This document shows positions 14,109-22,226 of a DNA stretch of 64,000 nucleotides, in pieces. The stretch comes from Streptomyces sp. NBC_00370 (lineage in GTDB: Bacteria; Actinomycetota; Actinomycetes; Streptomycetales; Streptomycetaceae), in contig NZ_CP107968.1 in NCBI RefSeq assembly GCF_036084755.1, forward strand, positions 6,456,001 to 6,520,000, in the 5' to 3' direction. Position 1 is the first letter of the stretch. Each line of letters opens with the position of its first letter. The position numbers and the translations under genes were made by a program. A model generated the notes under the pieces. It was not told where the DNA came from. It searched no databases and worked only from the letters and a program-made list of their open reading frames with translations.

Positions 14109-16160
14109 TCAACGTGGGACCGATCCGTACAGCTCGCGCTCCCGCAGCACCTGCGCCGCTGTGCTCAGCGCCGTGGACAGCCGGCGCCGGTAGGTGCTGA
14201 AGGACAGCGCCGCCCGGCTCGCCGCGGCCTGCTGGCTGCGCGGCCCGCTCAGGTACGTGATCTCCAGGACGTCGCCCAACTGCCGTCGTCCGGGCTGTGC
14301 ACGCAACTGCGTCACCGTTTCCGTCAGCACCTTGCGCAGCCCTTCGGCGTCCGCGCCCGGTGCCACGAGCCGGGTGCCCAGCAGCGCGTTCTCCGCGAGC
14401 TGGCGGGGGTCGAGCAGGCTCCGGTAGGCGTCCTTGACCGCGTTCACGAACTCCGGCCAAGGCATGGCGGGTTCGGCCGTGACCGTGACCGGTGCGGGGC
14501 TCGCCGACGACTCGTCGGTCAGCAGCCGGCCGCGTACGGCCGCCGCCCAGTGGTCGAAGGGCGCGTTGCGCCAGTCCTGCACGAACGGCAACACCCGCCC
14601 GGTGTCCGGGTCTTCGGCAGGGACGGCACGCTGCTGGCCGTACAGGTCGAGCAGCGCCGCCAGCCCCGGCTGATGCCGCGCCGTGCAGGTCCAGCTCATC
14701 GCCAGGCCGGGTGTGGTCGCCCACAGTGTGGTCAGGGCGAAGCCGGCCGTCGCGGCGCTGCCGGTGCTCCAACGCCCCAGCAGCAGCCGCTCGCTGCGGC
14801 GCAGCGGTGACCGCTCGGCCGCGTACGCCAGCGCCGCGCGCGCCACCGGGTCGTCGGGCAGCCCGGCGGCGTCCGGTTCCAGACAGAGTGCGGTGAGTGT
14901 GCCGGCGAGTCCGCCGCGGCCGTCCTCGGCGACGGTGAAGGCGGCCGGCTGCTGGTCCCACCACTGCCGGGCCAGTCCGGCCGCCACATCACCGTGTTCC
15001 TTACCGATCGCGGCCAGCACGTCGTCCTGGTCCTCCGGGCGGGCGGCGCGCAGCCGGAGCCGGTCCGTACCGTGCCAGTCCACCGCGTCGCGTACGGCGC
15101 GGCTGGTCCTGCCCAGGTAGGCGAGGCCCGCTCCGAACGCCCAGCGGCTGCCGGTGCGCCGTGACAACTGCCCGGCCAGGTGCGAGTGCAGCCTGCGGAA
15201 CAGCCGCTCGTACGCCGACAGGTCACGCCAGCGCAGATCGACCAGCAGCGCTTCGCGTACCAGCTCGTGCGGGACCAGCCCCTCGGCGGTGCTGCGTACG
15301 AACGACTGTCCGCGCAGCCAGGTGCAGAGCCTGCGGGCCTCGGCCGACGGCACCTCCAGCGCGTGCCGCAGCAGTTCCTCGGTGGTGACCCGGGCCAGCG
15401 CCAGGACGTGCAGGGCGTCGGCCCTGGCGAGCGACACGCTCTCGCGCAGCAGCAGTTGCAGCAGCTCGCCCACCAGGTCGGGGGAGTCGCGCAACTCCCA
15501 GCCCGGGTGGGGTTCCACGGCGTCGGTGGCGCGTTCCCTGGCGTCGGCGAAGAGCGCCAGCGCCAACGGCAGTCCGTGCGCGGCCCGTACGATGTCGGGG
15601 ACTGCCGCCTCCGGCACGTCCCGGTTGCACAGCAGTTTCGCGGCCTCGGCGTCGTCCATGCAGCGCAGCTCCACGCTGCGCAGCGCCTGCCACCATTGCG
15701 CGTCGGTGCGCCATTCGGCGGCGGGGGGCCGGCGGCTGCCGACCACGAGCAGCAGATGCGCGGGCATCCGGGGCAGGAACTCGTCGCGCAGCCACTGCTC
15801 CAGCGGGCCGAGTGCTTCGCCGCCGTCGATCAGCAGCAACTGCGCTTCCTCCGGCGGCCCTTGTGCCTCCAGGGCGGCCAGGAACGCTTCCGGTGCCGGG
15901 TCCGTGACCCGCATGTCGACCGTGCGGACCGTCCTGCCGTAGGTCGTCGCCGCCTCGTCAGCGAACCGGTGCAACAGGCTGCTCTTGCCGATGCCGCCCA
16001 TGCCGTGCAGCCACACCACGAAGCAGCCCCGCTGGTCGCTGAGCAGCAGCTCCCGCAGCAGCCGCAGTTCGGCGACCCGGCCGGTGAACACCCTGCGCCG
16101 TCGCGCCGCCAGCGCGTGCCCGTGGGAGTCGACCGGCGGGGGCGTGGGGGATATCCGCAT
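14109..16160 (-). CDS. STAND-type ATPase with GNAT-like middle and C-terminal HTH
   Basis: A 683-residue protein. The N-terminal P-loop region has Walker A GMGGIGKS at 53-60 and Walker B QLLLID at ~107-112, followed by SRRPPA and HGLPLALALF, typical of STAND/NB-ARC-like switches. Residues ~355-500 (LRLRAARPEDQDDVLAAI, then AAFTVAEDGRGGLAGTLTAL) resemble a GNAT acetyltransferase fold. The last ~100 residues (AENALLGTRLV, then SRAALSFSTYRRRLSTAL) match a C-terminal HTH recalled from other Streptomyces ATPases of this uncharacterised type. The ATG at 16160 with GGGAGGA upstream is preferred over the GTG at 16181. It converges on the ART-like/ChW operon. The trigger and the effector action are unknown. 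Confidence 0.75.
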   Translation of the reverse strand: MRISPTPPPVDSHGHALAARRRRVFTGRVAELRLLRELLLSDQRGCFVVWLHGMGGIGKSSLLHRFADEAATTYGRTVRTVDMRVTDPAPEAFLAALEAQGPPEEAQLLLIDGGEALGPLEQWLRDEFLPRMPAHLLLVVGSRRPPAAEWRTDAQWWQALRSVELRCMDDAEAAKLLCNRDVPEAAVPDIVRAAHGLPLALALFADARERATDAVEPHPGWELRDSPDLVGELLQLLLRESVSLARADALHVLALARVTTEELLRHALEVPSAEARRLCTWLRGQSFVRSTAEGLVPHELVREALLVDLRWRDLSAYERLFRRLHSHLAGQLSRRTGSRWAFGAGLAYLGRTSRAVRDAVDWHGTDRLRLRAARPEDQDDVLAAIGKEHGDVAAGLARQWWDQQPAAFTVAEDGRGGLAGTLTALCLEPDAAGLPDDPVARAALAYAAERSPLRRSERLLLGRWSTGSAATAGFALTTLWATTPGLAMSWTCTARHQPGLAALLDLYGQQRAVPAEDPDTGRVLPFVQDWRNAPFDHWAAAVRGRLLTDESSASPAPVTVTAEPAMPWPEFVNAVKDAYRSLLDPRQLAENALLGTRLVAPGADAEGLRKVLTETVTQLRAQPGRRQLGDVLEITYLSGPRSQQAAASRAALSFSTYRRRLSTALSTAAQVLRERELYGSVPR

Positions 16161-16396
16161 AGACCGTCCTCCCGACGACACATTAGTGCCTATCCTAGTA
16201 GGCCGATGCTAGACCCCTCAGTGGACACTTGGCGCACTACAGACCCGTAGTTCGGGGTTCAGGCGGCAGGTTAGGTAGTTTTCACCTAGTGCGCTGGGTC
16301 AATGGGTGGCGATGGTCGGGCATATCTCCGATCCCGTCGGCCCGGGTAAGGTGGTCCGGCTGTGTTGTGTGACGGAGAAACGCGATCGTTGGTTGT
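16161..16396. promoter_or_regulatory. Divergent promoter region of ATPase and GntR genes
   Basis: This 236-bp gap carries ACTAC-N6-GTAGT (16236-16251) and several CTAGT-type words, one near 16193 and one (ACCTAGTGC) near 16286. These could be operator half-sites for the GntR protein. There is no open gene. Confidence 0.35.
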
Positions 16397-17374
16397 GTGA
16401 CGGGGAAAGTCGGGCACCGGGTGGACAGCGAGCTACAGGTGAGTCGTCACTCCGACATGCCCATCTACCGGCAGATCGTCACTCAGGTGTCGTTCATGAT
16501 CGAGACCGGCGATCTGGCGGTCGGCCAGACCCTGCCCAGCGCCCGGCTGCTGGCCGACAACCTGCAGATCAACCGCAACACCGTGGCCCGTGCCTACGCG
16601 GAGCTGGGTGACCTGGGTCTGGTCGAGAGCCGTGGACGCGGCGGGACGACCGTCGTCGGGACGGGCCTGGCGCAGGAGAGTGCGCCCGCCCGCGACCGGG
16701 CACGCATGGTGCTCGAAGCGGCGGCCAAGGAATGCGTCGCCCTCGGTCTGTCCGCCGTCGAGATCCAGTCGCTCGTGACGAGCCTCGCCATGCGTGCCGA
16801 GGACGATCTCCTCAAGGTCTCGTTCGTGGAGTGCAACGCCGACCGGGCGAGCTATTTCGCGAGTGAACTCGGCCTGCATGTCGGCCTCAAGGTGAAGCCG
16901 CTCGTGCTCGGAGATTTCACCTCGGACGAGGAACAGGCCGATCTCGTGCTCACCACGTTCTTCCACCTGGCCGAGGTGCGCAGGCTGTGGCGCCGGCCGC
17001 AGACCGAGGTGGTCGCCCTCGTCGTCGCACCCCATGTGCAGACGCTGGTGCAGATCGCCTCCGCCGCCAAGAACGGCAAGGTCGGCATCTGCTACTACAC
17101 CGACGGCCAGGCCGTCAGCATCCGGGACTCCCTGACCCAGTCGGGCATCGCCAACATCAAGGTGCTGGACGGTTCGGACGACGCCGCCGTCGCTGACATG
17201 GACCTCGTGGTGGTCCCCAACAACATGCCCGAGCTGAAAGCCCGCTTCGACGGGCGGGTCAAGGTGATCGAGTTCGGCAACGTACTGGACGCCGCGTCCA
17301 TCCGTATGGTGACCCAGGTCGTCGGTGACATGCAGGCCGCCAAGCGGATTCCCGCCCCCGACCTCCGCGGCTGA
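16397..17374 (+). CDS. GntR-family regulator with an uncommon C-terminal domain
   Basis: A protein of up to 325 residues. The winged helix of GntR (YtrA/YhcF-like) type lies at ~23-95: PIYRQIVTQVSFMIETGDLA, LPSARLLADNLQINRNTVAR and GLVESRGRGGTTV. The ~220-residue C-terminal part has alternating strands and helices (VEIQSLVTSL, ADLVLTTFFHLAEVRRL, VGICYYTDGQA, DLVVVPNN). It looks like a periplasmic-binding-protein or chorismate-lyase-like sensor fold rather than the usual short YhcF tail. The start could be the GTG at 16397, 16421 or 16441; ribosome signals are weak. It is divergent from the STAND ATPase and may control it. Confidence 0.85.
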   Translation: MTGKVGHRVDSELQVSRHSDMPIYRQIVTQVSFMIETGDLAVGQTLPSARLLADNLQINRNTVARAYAELGDLGLVESRGRGGTTVVGTGLAQESAPARDRARMVLEAAAKECVALGLSAVEIQSLVTSLAMRAEDDLLKVSFVECNADRASYFASELGLHVGLKVKPLVLGDFTSDEEQADLVLTTFFHLAEVRRLWRRPQTEVVALVVAPHVQTLVQIASAAKNGKVGICYYTDGQAVSIRDSLTQSGIANIKVLDGSDDAAVADMDLVVVPNNMPELKARFDGRVKVIEFGNVLDAASIRMVTQVVGDMQAAKRIPAPDLRG

Positions 17375-17519
17375 AGCGACAGGCGCACCGCGGCGGACGT
17401 GCTGCGGCGGACGCACCACGGCGGACGCACTGCGGCCGCCGGTCGGCGACCAGCCTCCCTGTTCCAGCAGGCCTTCATTACCTTGCCGTCGAATACGCGA
17501 AAATCTATGGCGGCCGGAG

Positions 17520-17548
17520 TAGACATTGGGTGGCGGGGTGGCTAGTGT
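17520..17548 (+). promoter_or_regulatory. SigHrdB-type promoter
   Basis: TAGACA (17520-17525), a 17-base spacer and TAGTGT (17543-17548) closely match the Streptomyces housekeeping consensus TTGACA-N17/18-TAGRRT. Transcription would start near 17555, about 460 bases before the MerR-type gene. Confidence 0.55.
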
Positions 17549-17715
17549 TTCTCTCGTAGCCGAGATCAGCAAGGCCCGGCAGAGACGAACTGGCGGGCGG
17601 AAGTACGCGTAGTACGCAGCACGGTGCGGTGGTGGAGTTCCGAAGCCAGGGTTGTCGCAGGACGGTGACGGGACTGACGACCGGACCGGGGGGCCCGCAG
17701 TGATCAGGGGCCGCC

Positions 17716-17751
17716 ATGAGCAACACCGCAGTACATGACATCAGTAGTTGA
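17716..17751 (+). CDS. Possible 11-residue leader peptide
   Basis: ATG at 17716 with AGGGG eight bases upstream opens an 11-codon frame, MSNTAVHDISS, that ends with TGA at 17749-17751. It lies inside the long leader of the MerR-type gene. No run of a single amino acid suggests classic attenuation. It could be chance, but the ribosome site is good. Confidence 0.3.
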   Translation: MSNTAVHDISS

Positions 17752-17956
17752 CCAAGAGGGAAGAACGGAGGAGCCAGGCGCCATCAGGATCGCCCGGGCG
17801 CACCACTTGGGCCCGGGTACCGCAGGACATCGATAGTGAGGTGGTCTCCGGTCAAGCAACCGCGATCCCCGCAGTTCTCATCCCCCACGGGATGGGCACG
17901 CGGACACAGAAGGCCGGCGCCGTAGGTGGGCCGGCAGATGGTGTAGCAGTTCCTTC

Positions 17957-17988
17957 GGGGCCTTGGTGCCGTTCGGCACCAAGGCCCC
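17957..17988 (+). terminator. Hairpin in leader of MerR-type gene
   Basis: GGGGCCTTGGTGCC and its exact complement are separated by GTTC. No U tract follows. The hairpin stands 28 bases before the start of the next gene, so it may be a terminator of an upstream RNA or an attenuator. Confidence 0.6.
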
Positions 17989-18015
17989 TCCAGCGTGTTC
18001 CACAGAGAGGTGCAA

Positions 18016-18354
18016 ATGGCAGCAGACGATTCGCTCAGCCGTCTCGACGACGACGACTACCCCGCCTACACCATGGGCCGGGCCGCCGAGATGCTCGGCA
18101 CCACCCAGGGCTTCCTGCGCGCCATCGGCGAAGCCCGGCTGATCACCCCGCTGCGCTCCGCCGGCGGACACCGCCGCTACTCCCGCTACCAGCTCCGCAT
18201 CGCGGCCCGCGCACGGGAACTCGTCGACCAGGGCACCCCGATCGAGGCCGCGTGCCGCATCGTCATCCTTGAGGACCAGCTCGAAGAGGCCCAGCGCATC
18301 AACGCCGAATACCGTCGCGCCGCCCGGTCGGCGGATCCGACGGCCACGGGCTGA
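18016..18354 (+). CDS. MerR-family regulator, short form
   Basis: A 112-residue protein. The MerR winged HTH occupies residues ~14-60: YTMGRAAEMLGTTQGFLRAI, then ARLITPLRSAGGHRRYSRYQ. A helix ending in EDQLEEAQRINAEYRRA forms the antiparallel dimer coil. There is no C-terminal effector domain and no Cys, so it is not a metal sensor of the classic type. Start codons at 17995 and 18016 are in frame; the ATG at 18016 with GAGAGG is chosen. It precedes the phospholipase D-like gene on the same strand (53-bp gap), so the two may be co-transcribed. Confidence 0.88.
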   Translation: MAADDSLSRLDDDDYPAYTMGRAAEMLGTTQGFLRAIGEARLITPLRSAGGHRRYSRYQLRIAARARELVDQGTPIEAACRIVILEDQLEEAQRINAEYRRAARSADPTATG

Positions 18355-18406
18355 GGGCCCGGCGCTGTGCTTTGTCTTCCCGGCCACCATCCGGGAAGGT
18401 GCAGCT

Positions 18407-19669
18407 ATGACACGCACGCAGAACGCACCGGTAGAACCCGCCGAATCGACCAGGACAGCGCGACCCCAGGGGTTCGACGGCGCGGCGGACGGCGGTGACG
18501 GGGATGCGCTCCTCGACGAACGCGTCCGGCGCACCAGACGCCGGCTGGAACGGCTCATAGGCATAGCGGCCACCGAGGGCAACGCACTGGTCCCGCTGCG
18601 CAACGGGGACGAGATCTTCACCGCCATGCTCGACGGCATCGCCGCCGCCCGGCACACCGTGGACATGATGACGTTCGTGTACTGGAAGGGCGAGATCGCC
18701 CAGCGGTTCGCCGACGCGCTGGCGGACCGGGCGCGCGCGGGGGTGCGGGTGCGGCTCCTGCTGGACGGCTTCGGCAGCCGGCTCATCGACAAGGGCCAGT
18801 TGGCGGTGATGCGGGAGGCCGGTGTGCAGGTGACCTGGTTCCGCAAGCCCCTCTATCTGTCCCCGCTGAAGCAGAACCACCGCTGCCACCGCAAGGTCCT
18901 CGTCGTGGACGAGGAGACGGCCTTCACCGGCGGGGTCGGCATCGCGGAGGAGTGGTGCGGCGACGCCCGCAACCCCGACGAGTGGCGCGACACCCATGTG
19001 CAGGTGCGCGGACCGGCGGTGGACGGACTGGCCGCTGCGTTCGCCCAGAACTGGGCCGAGTGTCACGACGAACTCTTCGACGACCGCGACCGGTTCATCT
19101 CCCCGGCCGCCCAGGGCGATGCCGTCGTACAGGTGGTGCGCGGGTCCGCCAGCTTCGGCTGGCAGGACATGCAGACGCTGTTCCGGGTGGTCATCGAGTC
19201 CGCGGAGGAACGAATCCGGCTGGCCACCGCCTACTTCGCGCCCGACGCGTACTTCATCGAGCTGCTGTGCGCGGCCGCGCGCCGCGGCGTCGAGATCGAG
19301 ATCCTGCTGCCCGGCCCGCACACCGACAAGCGGGTCTGCCAACTGGCCGGACAGCGCTACTACGAAGACCTCAACGCCTGCGGCGTCAAAATCTTCCAGT
19401 ACCAGCCGACGATGCTCCACACCAAGGTCATCACCGTGGACAGGACAATGGCGCTCATCGGCTCGACGAACTTCAACCGCCGCTCACTCGACCACGACGA
19501 AGAGGTCATGCTCGCCGTGCTCGACCCGGCGTTCACCGCGACCCTGGACGGCCACTTCACGGAGGATCTGCAACACAGCGAACTCATCAGGCCGGGCCGC
19601 TGGAAGCGGCGCTCACCGCTCCAGCGCGCCAAGGAAACGGCCGTCGTGCCGATCAGGCGCTTCCTCTAG
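18407..19669 (+). CDS. Phospholipase D superfamily enzyme, cardiolipin synthase-like
   Basis: A 420-residue protein with two HKD motifs: HRKVLVVDEETAFTGG near residues 160-175 and HTKVITVDRTMALIGSTNF near ~340. Both keep H, K and D, and GG or GS/N follow as in active enzymes. Unlike Cls proteins of many bacteria it has no N-terminal membrane helices, so it is a soluble or peripheral phosphatidyltransferase or phospholipase (ClsB-like). The ATG at 18407 with GGGAAGG is chosen; the frame open upstream overlaps the MerR gene. Its TAG stop overlaps the convergent STAS gene stop by three to four bases. Confidence 0.9.
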   Translation: MTRTQNAPVEPAESTRTARPQGFDGAADGGDGDALLDERVRRTRRRLERLIGIAATEGNALVPLRNGDEIFTAMLDGIAAARHTVDMMTFVYWKGEIAQRFADALADRARAGVRVRLLLDGFGSRLIDKGQLAVMREAGVQVTWFRKPLYLSPLKQNHRCHRKVLVVDEETAFTGGVGIAEEWCGDARNPDEWRDTHVQVRGPAVDGLAAAFAQNWAECHDELFDDRDRFISPAAQGDAVVQVVRGSASFGWQDMQTLFRVVIESAEERIRLATAYFAPDAYFIELLCAAARRGVEIEILLPGPHTDKRVCQLAGQRYYEDLNACGVKIFQYQPTMLHTKVITVDRTMALIGSTNFNRRSLDHDEEVMLAVLDPAFTATLDGHFTEDLQHSELIRPGRWKRRSPLQRAKETAVVPIRRFL

Positions 19670-19983
19670 TACGGAACGTCCTGCGCTTCCGCGAGCGTCC
19701 GGTAGGTGTTCAGCACGGCGTCGACACCGACGATGCTGAACAGCCGGTCCAGCGGCGGCCGCAGGCCGACGATGCGCAGATCGGTGCGCTGGTGCGTGCG
19801 GAGCAGCAGGTTCAGGAAGGTGGAGTCACCGAAGGTGACGTCACTGACGTCCAATATCACCGCGGGGGCCGCTGCGCTGGCCTCCTGGAGCTGGACGTCG
19901 AGCGGTTTCAGATTGTCGGCGTCCAGGTCACCTGCCGCGGTGACGACCGGCAGTTGCGTGGGAGCGTGGTCGCTTGTCGACAT
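19666..19983 (-). CDS. STAS-domain anti-sigma factor antagonist
   Basis: A 105-residue single STAS domain: LPVVTAAGDLDADNLKPLD at the N-terminus, then PAVILDVSDVTFGDSTFLNLL, where the DS of FGDSTFLN is the usual phosphorylatable Ser position. TDLRIVGLRPPLDRLFSI follows. It would bind a serine-kinase anti-sigma factor when unphosphorylated. The ATG at 19983 is chosen because upstream residues lack STAS character. A divergent HATPase gene (20220) is its natural partner. Confidence 0.88.
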   Translation of the reverse strand: MSTSDHAPTQLPVVTAAGDLDADNLKPLDVQLQEASAAAPAVILDVSDVTFGDSTFLNLLLRTHQRTDLRIVGLRPPLDRLFSIVGVDAVLNTYRTLAEAQDVPY

Positions 19984-20085
19984 AGCTTCAGTATGTCGAA
20001 GACCGGGTTGCTCCGGGGCAACGCGATGAGCTGCGTCGGGCAAAGAGCCAGAACCGTGATCTCCGTCATCGCCGCCCCCAGTTCC

Positions 20086-20109
20086 GTGTAGCTCCGGGGA
20101 TCGGGGTAG
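20086..20109 (+). promoter_or_regulatory. SigB-like promoter candidate
   Basis: GTGT (20086-20089), 14 bases and GGGTAG (20104-20109) fit the Streptomyces SigB/SigF pattern GNNT-N14/16-GGGTAY except for the last base. It points at the HATPase gene 110 bases downstream, a logical target if the pair belongs to a stress-sigma circuit. Confidence 0.35.
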
Positions 20110-20219
20110 AAGCAACCAGTCGACGGATATGGTGCGTCCTGCACACACTCGATGCCCGTACTTCGTGCGGTGCAACGGTGGAAGACCGTCAGCAGGATCC
20201 TCCAGTGGGAGATGGTGAC

Positions 20220-20618
20220 GTGCGGAGCAGTGAGAGCTACCCGGGGGAGCCTGGAGCGGTAGCCGCTGCCCGGCACTTGGCGGCGCGCTTCCTGTCCCGG
20301 GTCGGCATGGGCGGCGCGGCGGCGGCCGAGCAGACCGTCCAGATCGTGCAGTTGGTCGTCTCGGAACTGGTCACCAACGCGGTGCGGCACACCGACGGCC
20401 CGTGCGGTGTCGACCTGGAACTGACCGGCCAGACGGTGGCGATCACGGTCTGGGACACCTCGCCGCAGCTGCCGGTGGTGACGGAGCACGATCCGACGCG
20501 GGTGGGCCGGCACGGGATGGAGATCATCACCGCTCTGTGCGGGGGCTTCCAGGTGGCCCGCAGGGAAGCCGGCAAACAGATCACCGTACGCCTGCTCCTG
20601 GCGGACGCCGCCGTCTGA
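20220..20618 (+). CDS. HATPase-type anti-sigma factor/serine kinase (RsbW-like)
   Basis: About 132 residues with the GHKL ATP-binding fold: ARHLAARFLSRVG, the N box SELVTNAVRHT (Asn as Mg ligand), AITVWDTSPQLP (G1-like) and RHGMEIITAL (G2-like). Such stand-alone proteins bind and inhibit a sigma factor and phosphorylate a STAS antagonist. A STAS gene lies divergently upstream and a SpoIIE-type gene 1.7 kb downstream. The GTG at 20220 with GGGAG is preferred; the longer start at 20178 lacks a ribosome site. The partner sigma factor is not in the window unless ECF42 serves, which is unlikely. Confidence 0.85.
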   Translation: MRSSESYPGEPGAVAAARHLAARFLSRVGMGGAAAAEQTVQIVQLVVSELVTNAVRHTDGPCGVDLELTGQTVAITVWDTSPQLPVVTEHDPTRVGRHGMEIITALCGGFQVARREAGKQITVRLLLADAAV

Positions 20619-20680
20619 CGGGACGGCGGGACCGCGCGGGGTTGCGGGGCCGGGTGGTCGGAATCCTGGTCAGGTGCTGG

Positions 20681-21259
20681 TCAGGTCAGTGACGCGCTGG
20701 CCGCGCGCAGCTCGTCCAGGGCCGTCAGGATGTGCCCGGCGAGTTCGTCATCGTCGCCGCGCTCGCCCTCGGCCCACTCGGCATAGCCCCGCTTGAACGC
20801 GAGAAGCCCCAGCTCACCCGCGAGGGCCGCCGTCGGGTCGGGTACGCCACGGGCGACCAGGGCCGTGGTCATCGCTGCCGTGAGGCTGACGCTCTTGAGG
20901 GCGTCACGCTCCTGGAGCTCGGTGCTGGCGGCGACGGCCGCCTTCAGCCGCGGGGCGAGTTCCCGGTTCATGGGACCCATCACGCCGGAGGCGCGCTCAA
21001 GACCGGCGGCGACGGCCGCCAGCGGCCCCGCGCTGTCGGGCGCCTCGGCGATCCCCTCGGCCAGCAGTCGGCTCAGCGTCTCCTGCCCGGCCACCAGCAG
21101 CTCGCGCTTGTCGGGGAAGTGCCGGAAGAAGGTGCTCTTGGTGACTCCGGCGCGCTCGGCGATCTGCGTGACCGTCGTGGCGTCGTACCCCTGCTCGGTG
21201 AACAGGTCGACGGCGGCCACGACGAGGCGTTCCCGTGCCCCTGCTTCCCACCGCGCCAT
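20681..21259 (-). CDS. TetR-family repressor of the adjacent epimerase-like gene
   Basis: A 192-residue TetR protein. The HTH (ARERLVVAAVDLFTEQGYDA, VTQIAERAGVTKSTFFRHF) is canonical and is followed by PDKRELL. It is divergent from the SDR gene at 21345. The shared 85-bp region carries two copies of a 22-bp palindrome, so autorepression plus repression of the neighbour is very likely. The ligand is unknown. Confidence 0.92.
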   Translation of the reverse strand: MARWEAGARERLVVAAVDLFTEQGYDATTVTQIAERAGVTKSTFFRHFPDKRELLVAGQETLSRLLAEGIAEAPDSAGPLAAVAAGLERASGVMGPMNRELAPRLKAAVAASTELQERDALKSVSLTAAMTTALVARGVPDPTAALAGELGLLAFKRGYAEWAEGERGDDDELAGHILTALDELRAASASLT

Positions 21260-21272
21260 ACGTTCATCATAC

Positions 21273-21329
21273 GTGATGGGACTCTTGTCCCATCACCCTG
21301 TTAGGCTGATGGGACAAGAGTCCCATCAC
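21273..21329. promoter_or_regulatory. Two 22-bp TetR operators
   Basis: TGATGGGA-N6-TCCCATCA occurs at 21274-21295 and 21307-21328. Arms are perfect in both. The two N6 cores (CTCTTG and CAAGAG) are reverse complements. The centres are 33 bp apart, three helical turns, so both dimers would sit on the same face of the DNA. The pair lies between the divergent TetR and SDR genes. Confidence 0.85.
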
Positions 21330-21344
21330 TCGCGGGAGAGTTCC

Positions 21345-22226
21345 ATGCGCGTCTTCGTCACCGGCGGTACCGGCCTGATCGGATCCGCCGTCGTCGCCGA
21401 ACTGCTCGGCAACGGCCACACCGTCCTCGCCCTCGCCCGCTCCGACGCGTCCGCGCGTGCCGTCGAGGCGGCCGGCGCGCAGCCGCTCCGGGGAGGCCTC
21501 GCCGATCTGGACGTCCTTCGTACCGGCGCGGCGCAGAGCGAAGGGGTGATCCATCTCGCGTTCGGCAACGACTTCAGCAGCCCCGAAGCCGTCGCCGACG
21601 CGGTCGCGGAGGAAAGCGCCGCCATCGCGGCCCTCGGCGAGGAACTCGTCGGCAGCGACCGCCCCTTCGTCACCGTCTCGGGTACGCCCTGGGTGCCCGG
21701 CCGCCTCTCCACCGAGACCGACCCGCTGCCGACCGACGGGCCGGTCGGCGGTCGGGGCCGCGCGGTCACGGCCATGCTCGGGCTGGCCTCGCGCGGCGTC
21801 CGTACGACGGCGGTACGCATGCCGCGCACGGTGCACAACCAGGGCGACGGCGGGTTCGCCGGAATGCTGACCGGTATCGCACGGCAGAGCGGAGTCTCCG
21901 GGTACGCGGGCGACGGCGAGCAGCGCTGGCCGGCCGTGCACGCGCTCGACGCGGCGGTCCTCTTCCGGCTCGCCCTCGAAAAGGCGCCGGCCGGCACCTC
22001 CTGGCACGCCGTGGCTGACGAGGGCGACACGGTGCGCGACATCGCCGCGGTCATCGGCCGTCGGCTGAACCTGCCGGTCGAGTCGGTGCCGCCGGAGACG
22101 TACGGCCCGCTCGGCCCGATCTTCGCGACCGACCAGCCGTCGTCCAGCACGCACACCCGGCAGACGCTCGGCTGGGAACCGAAGCACCCGAGCCTGCTGG
22201 CGGACCTGGAGAACATCCAGCCCTGA
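21345..22226 (+). CDS. NAD(P)-dependent epimerase/dehydratase-like SDR protein
   Basis: A 293-residue extended SDR. The nucleotide loop TGGTGLIGSAVV is at residues 6-17. The usual YxxxK catalytic pair is not obvious: the region holds SGTPWVPGRLSTE and RGRAVTAML. It therefore resembles the atypical NAD-dependent epimerase group common next to TetR genes. The end, TRQTLGWEPKHPSLLADLE, is typical of extended SDRs. The ATG at 21345 with GGGAGAG fits; the much longer frame upstream is antisense to the TetR gene. Expression is probably induced when the TetR protein leaves its two operators. Confidence 0.9.
   Translation: MRVFVTGGTGLIGSAVVAELLGNGHTVLALARSDASARAVEAAGAQPLRGGLADLDVLRTGAAQSEGVIHLAFGNDFSSPEAVADAVAEESAAIAALGEELVGSDRPFVTVSGTPWVPGRLSTETDPLPTDGPVGGRGRAVTAMLGLASRGVRTTAVRMPRTVHNQGDGGFAGMLTGIARQSGVSGYAGDGEQRWPAVHALDAAVLFRLALEKAPAGTSWHAVADEGDTVRDIAAVIGRRLNLPVESVPPETYGPLGPIFATDQPSSSTHTRQTLGWEPKHPSLLADLENIQP

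Larger units (their letters stand above)
17555..17990 (+). ncRNA. Candidate untranslated leader or small RNA
   Basis: The transcript from the 17520 promoter would run through GC-rich, hairpin-forming sequence with a short peptide frame and end in the strong hairpin 17957-17988. It is either the leader of the 18016 gene with an attenuator, or an independent small RNA. This is inferred from promoter and hairpin only. Confidence 0.35.
17375..18015. other. Long intergenic region: promoter, leader and hairpin
   Basis: This 641-bp gap has no gene of normal length. It holds a good housekeeping-type promoter (17520-17548), a possible 11-codon leader peptide (17716-17751) and a perfect 14-bp hairpin (17957-17988) just before the MerR-type gene. 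Together these suggest a transcribed leader or a separate small RNA. The first 145 bases show nothing beyond short GGCGGACG-type repeats. Confidence 0.5.

Noticed and set aside
17748..18272. 174-codon frame overlapping the leader and MerR gene
   Set aside because: Frame is shifted relative to the clear MerR protein and lacks conserved features.
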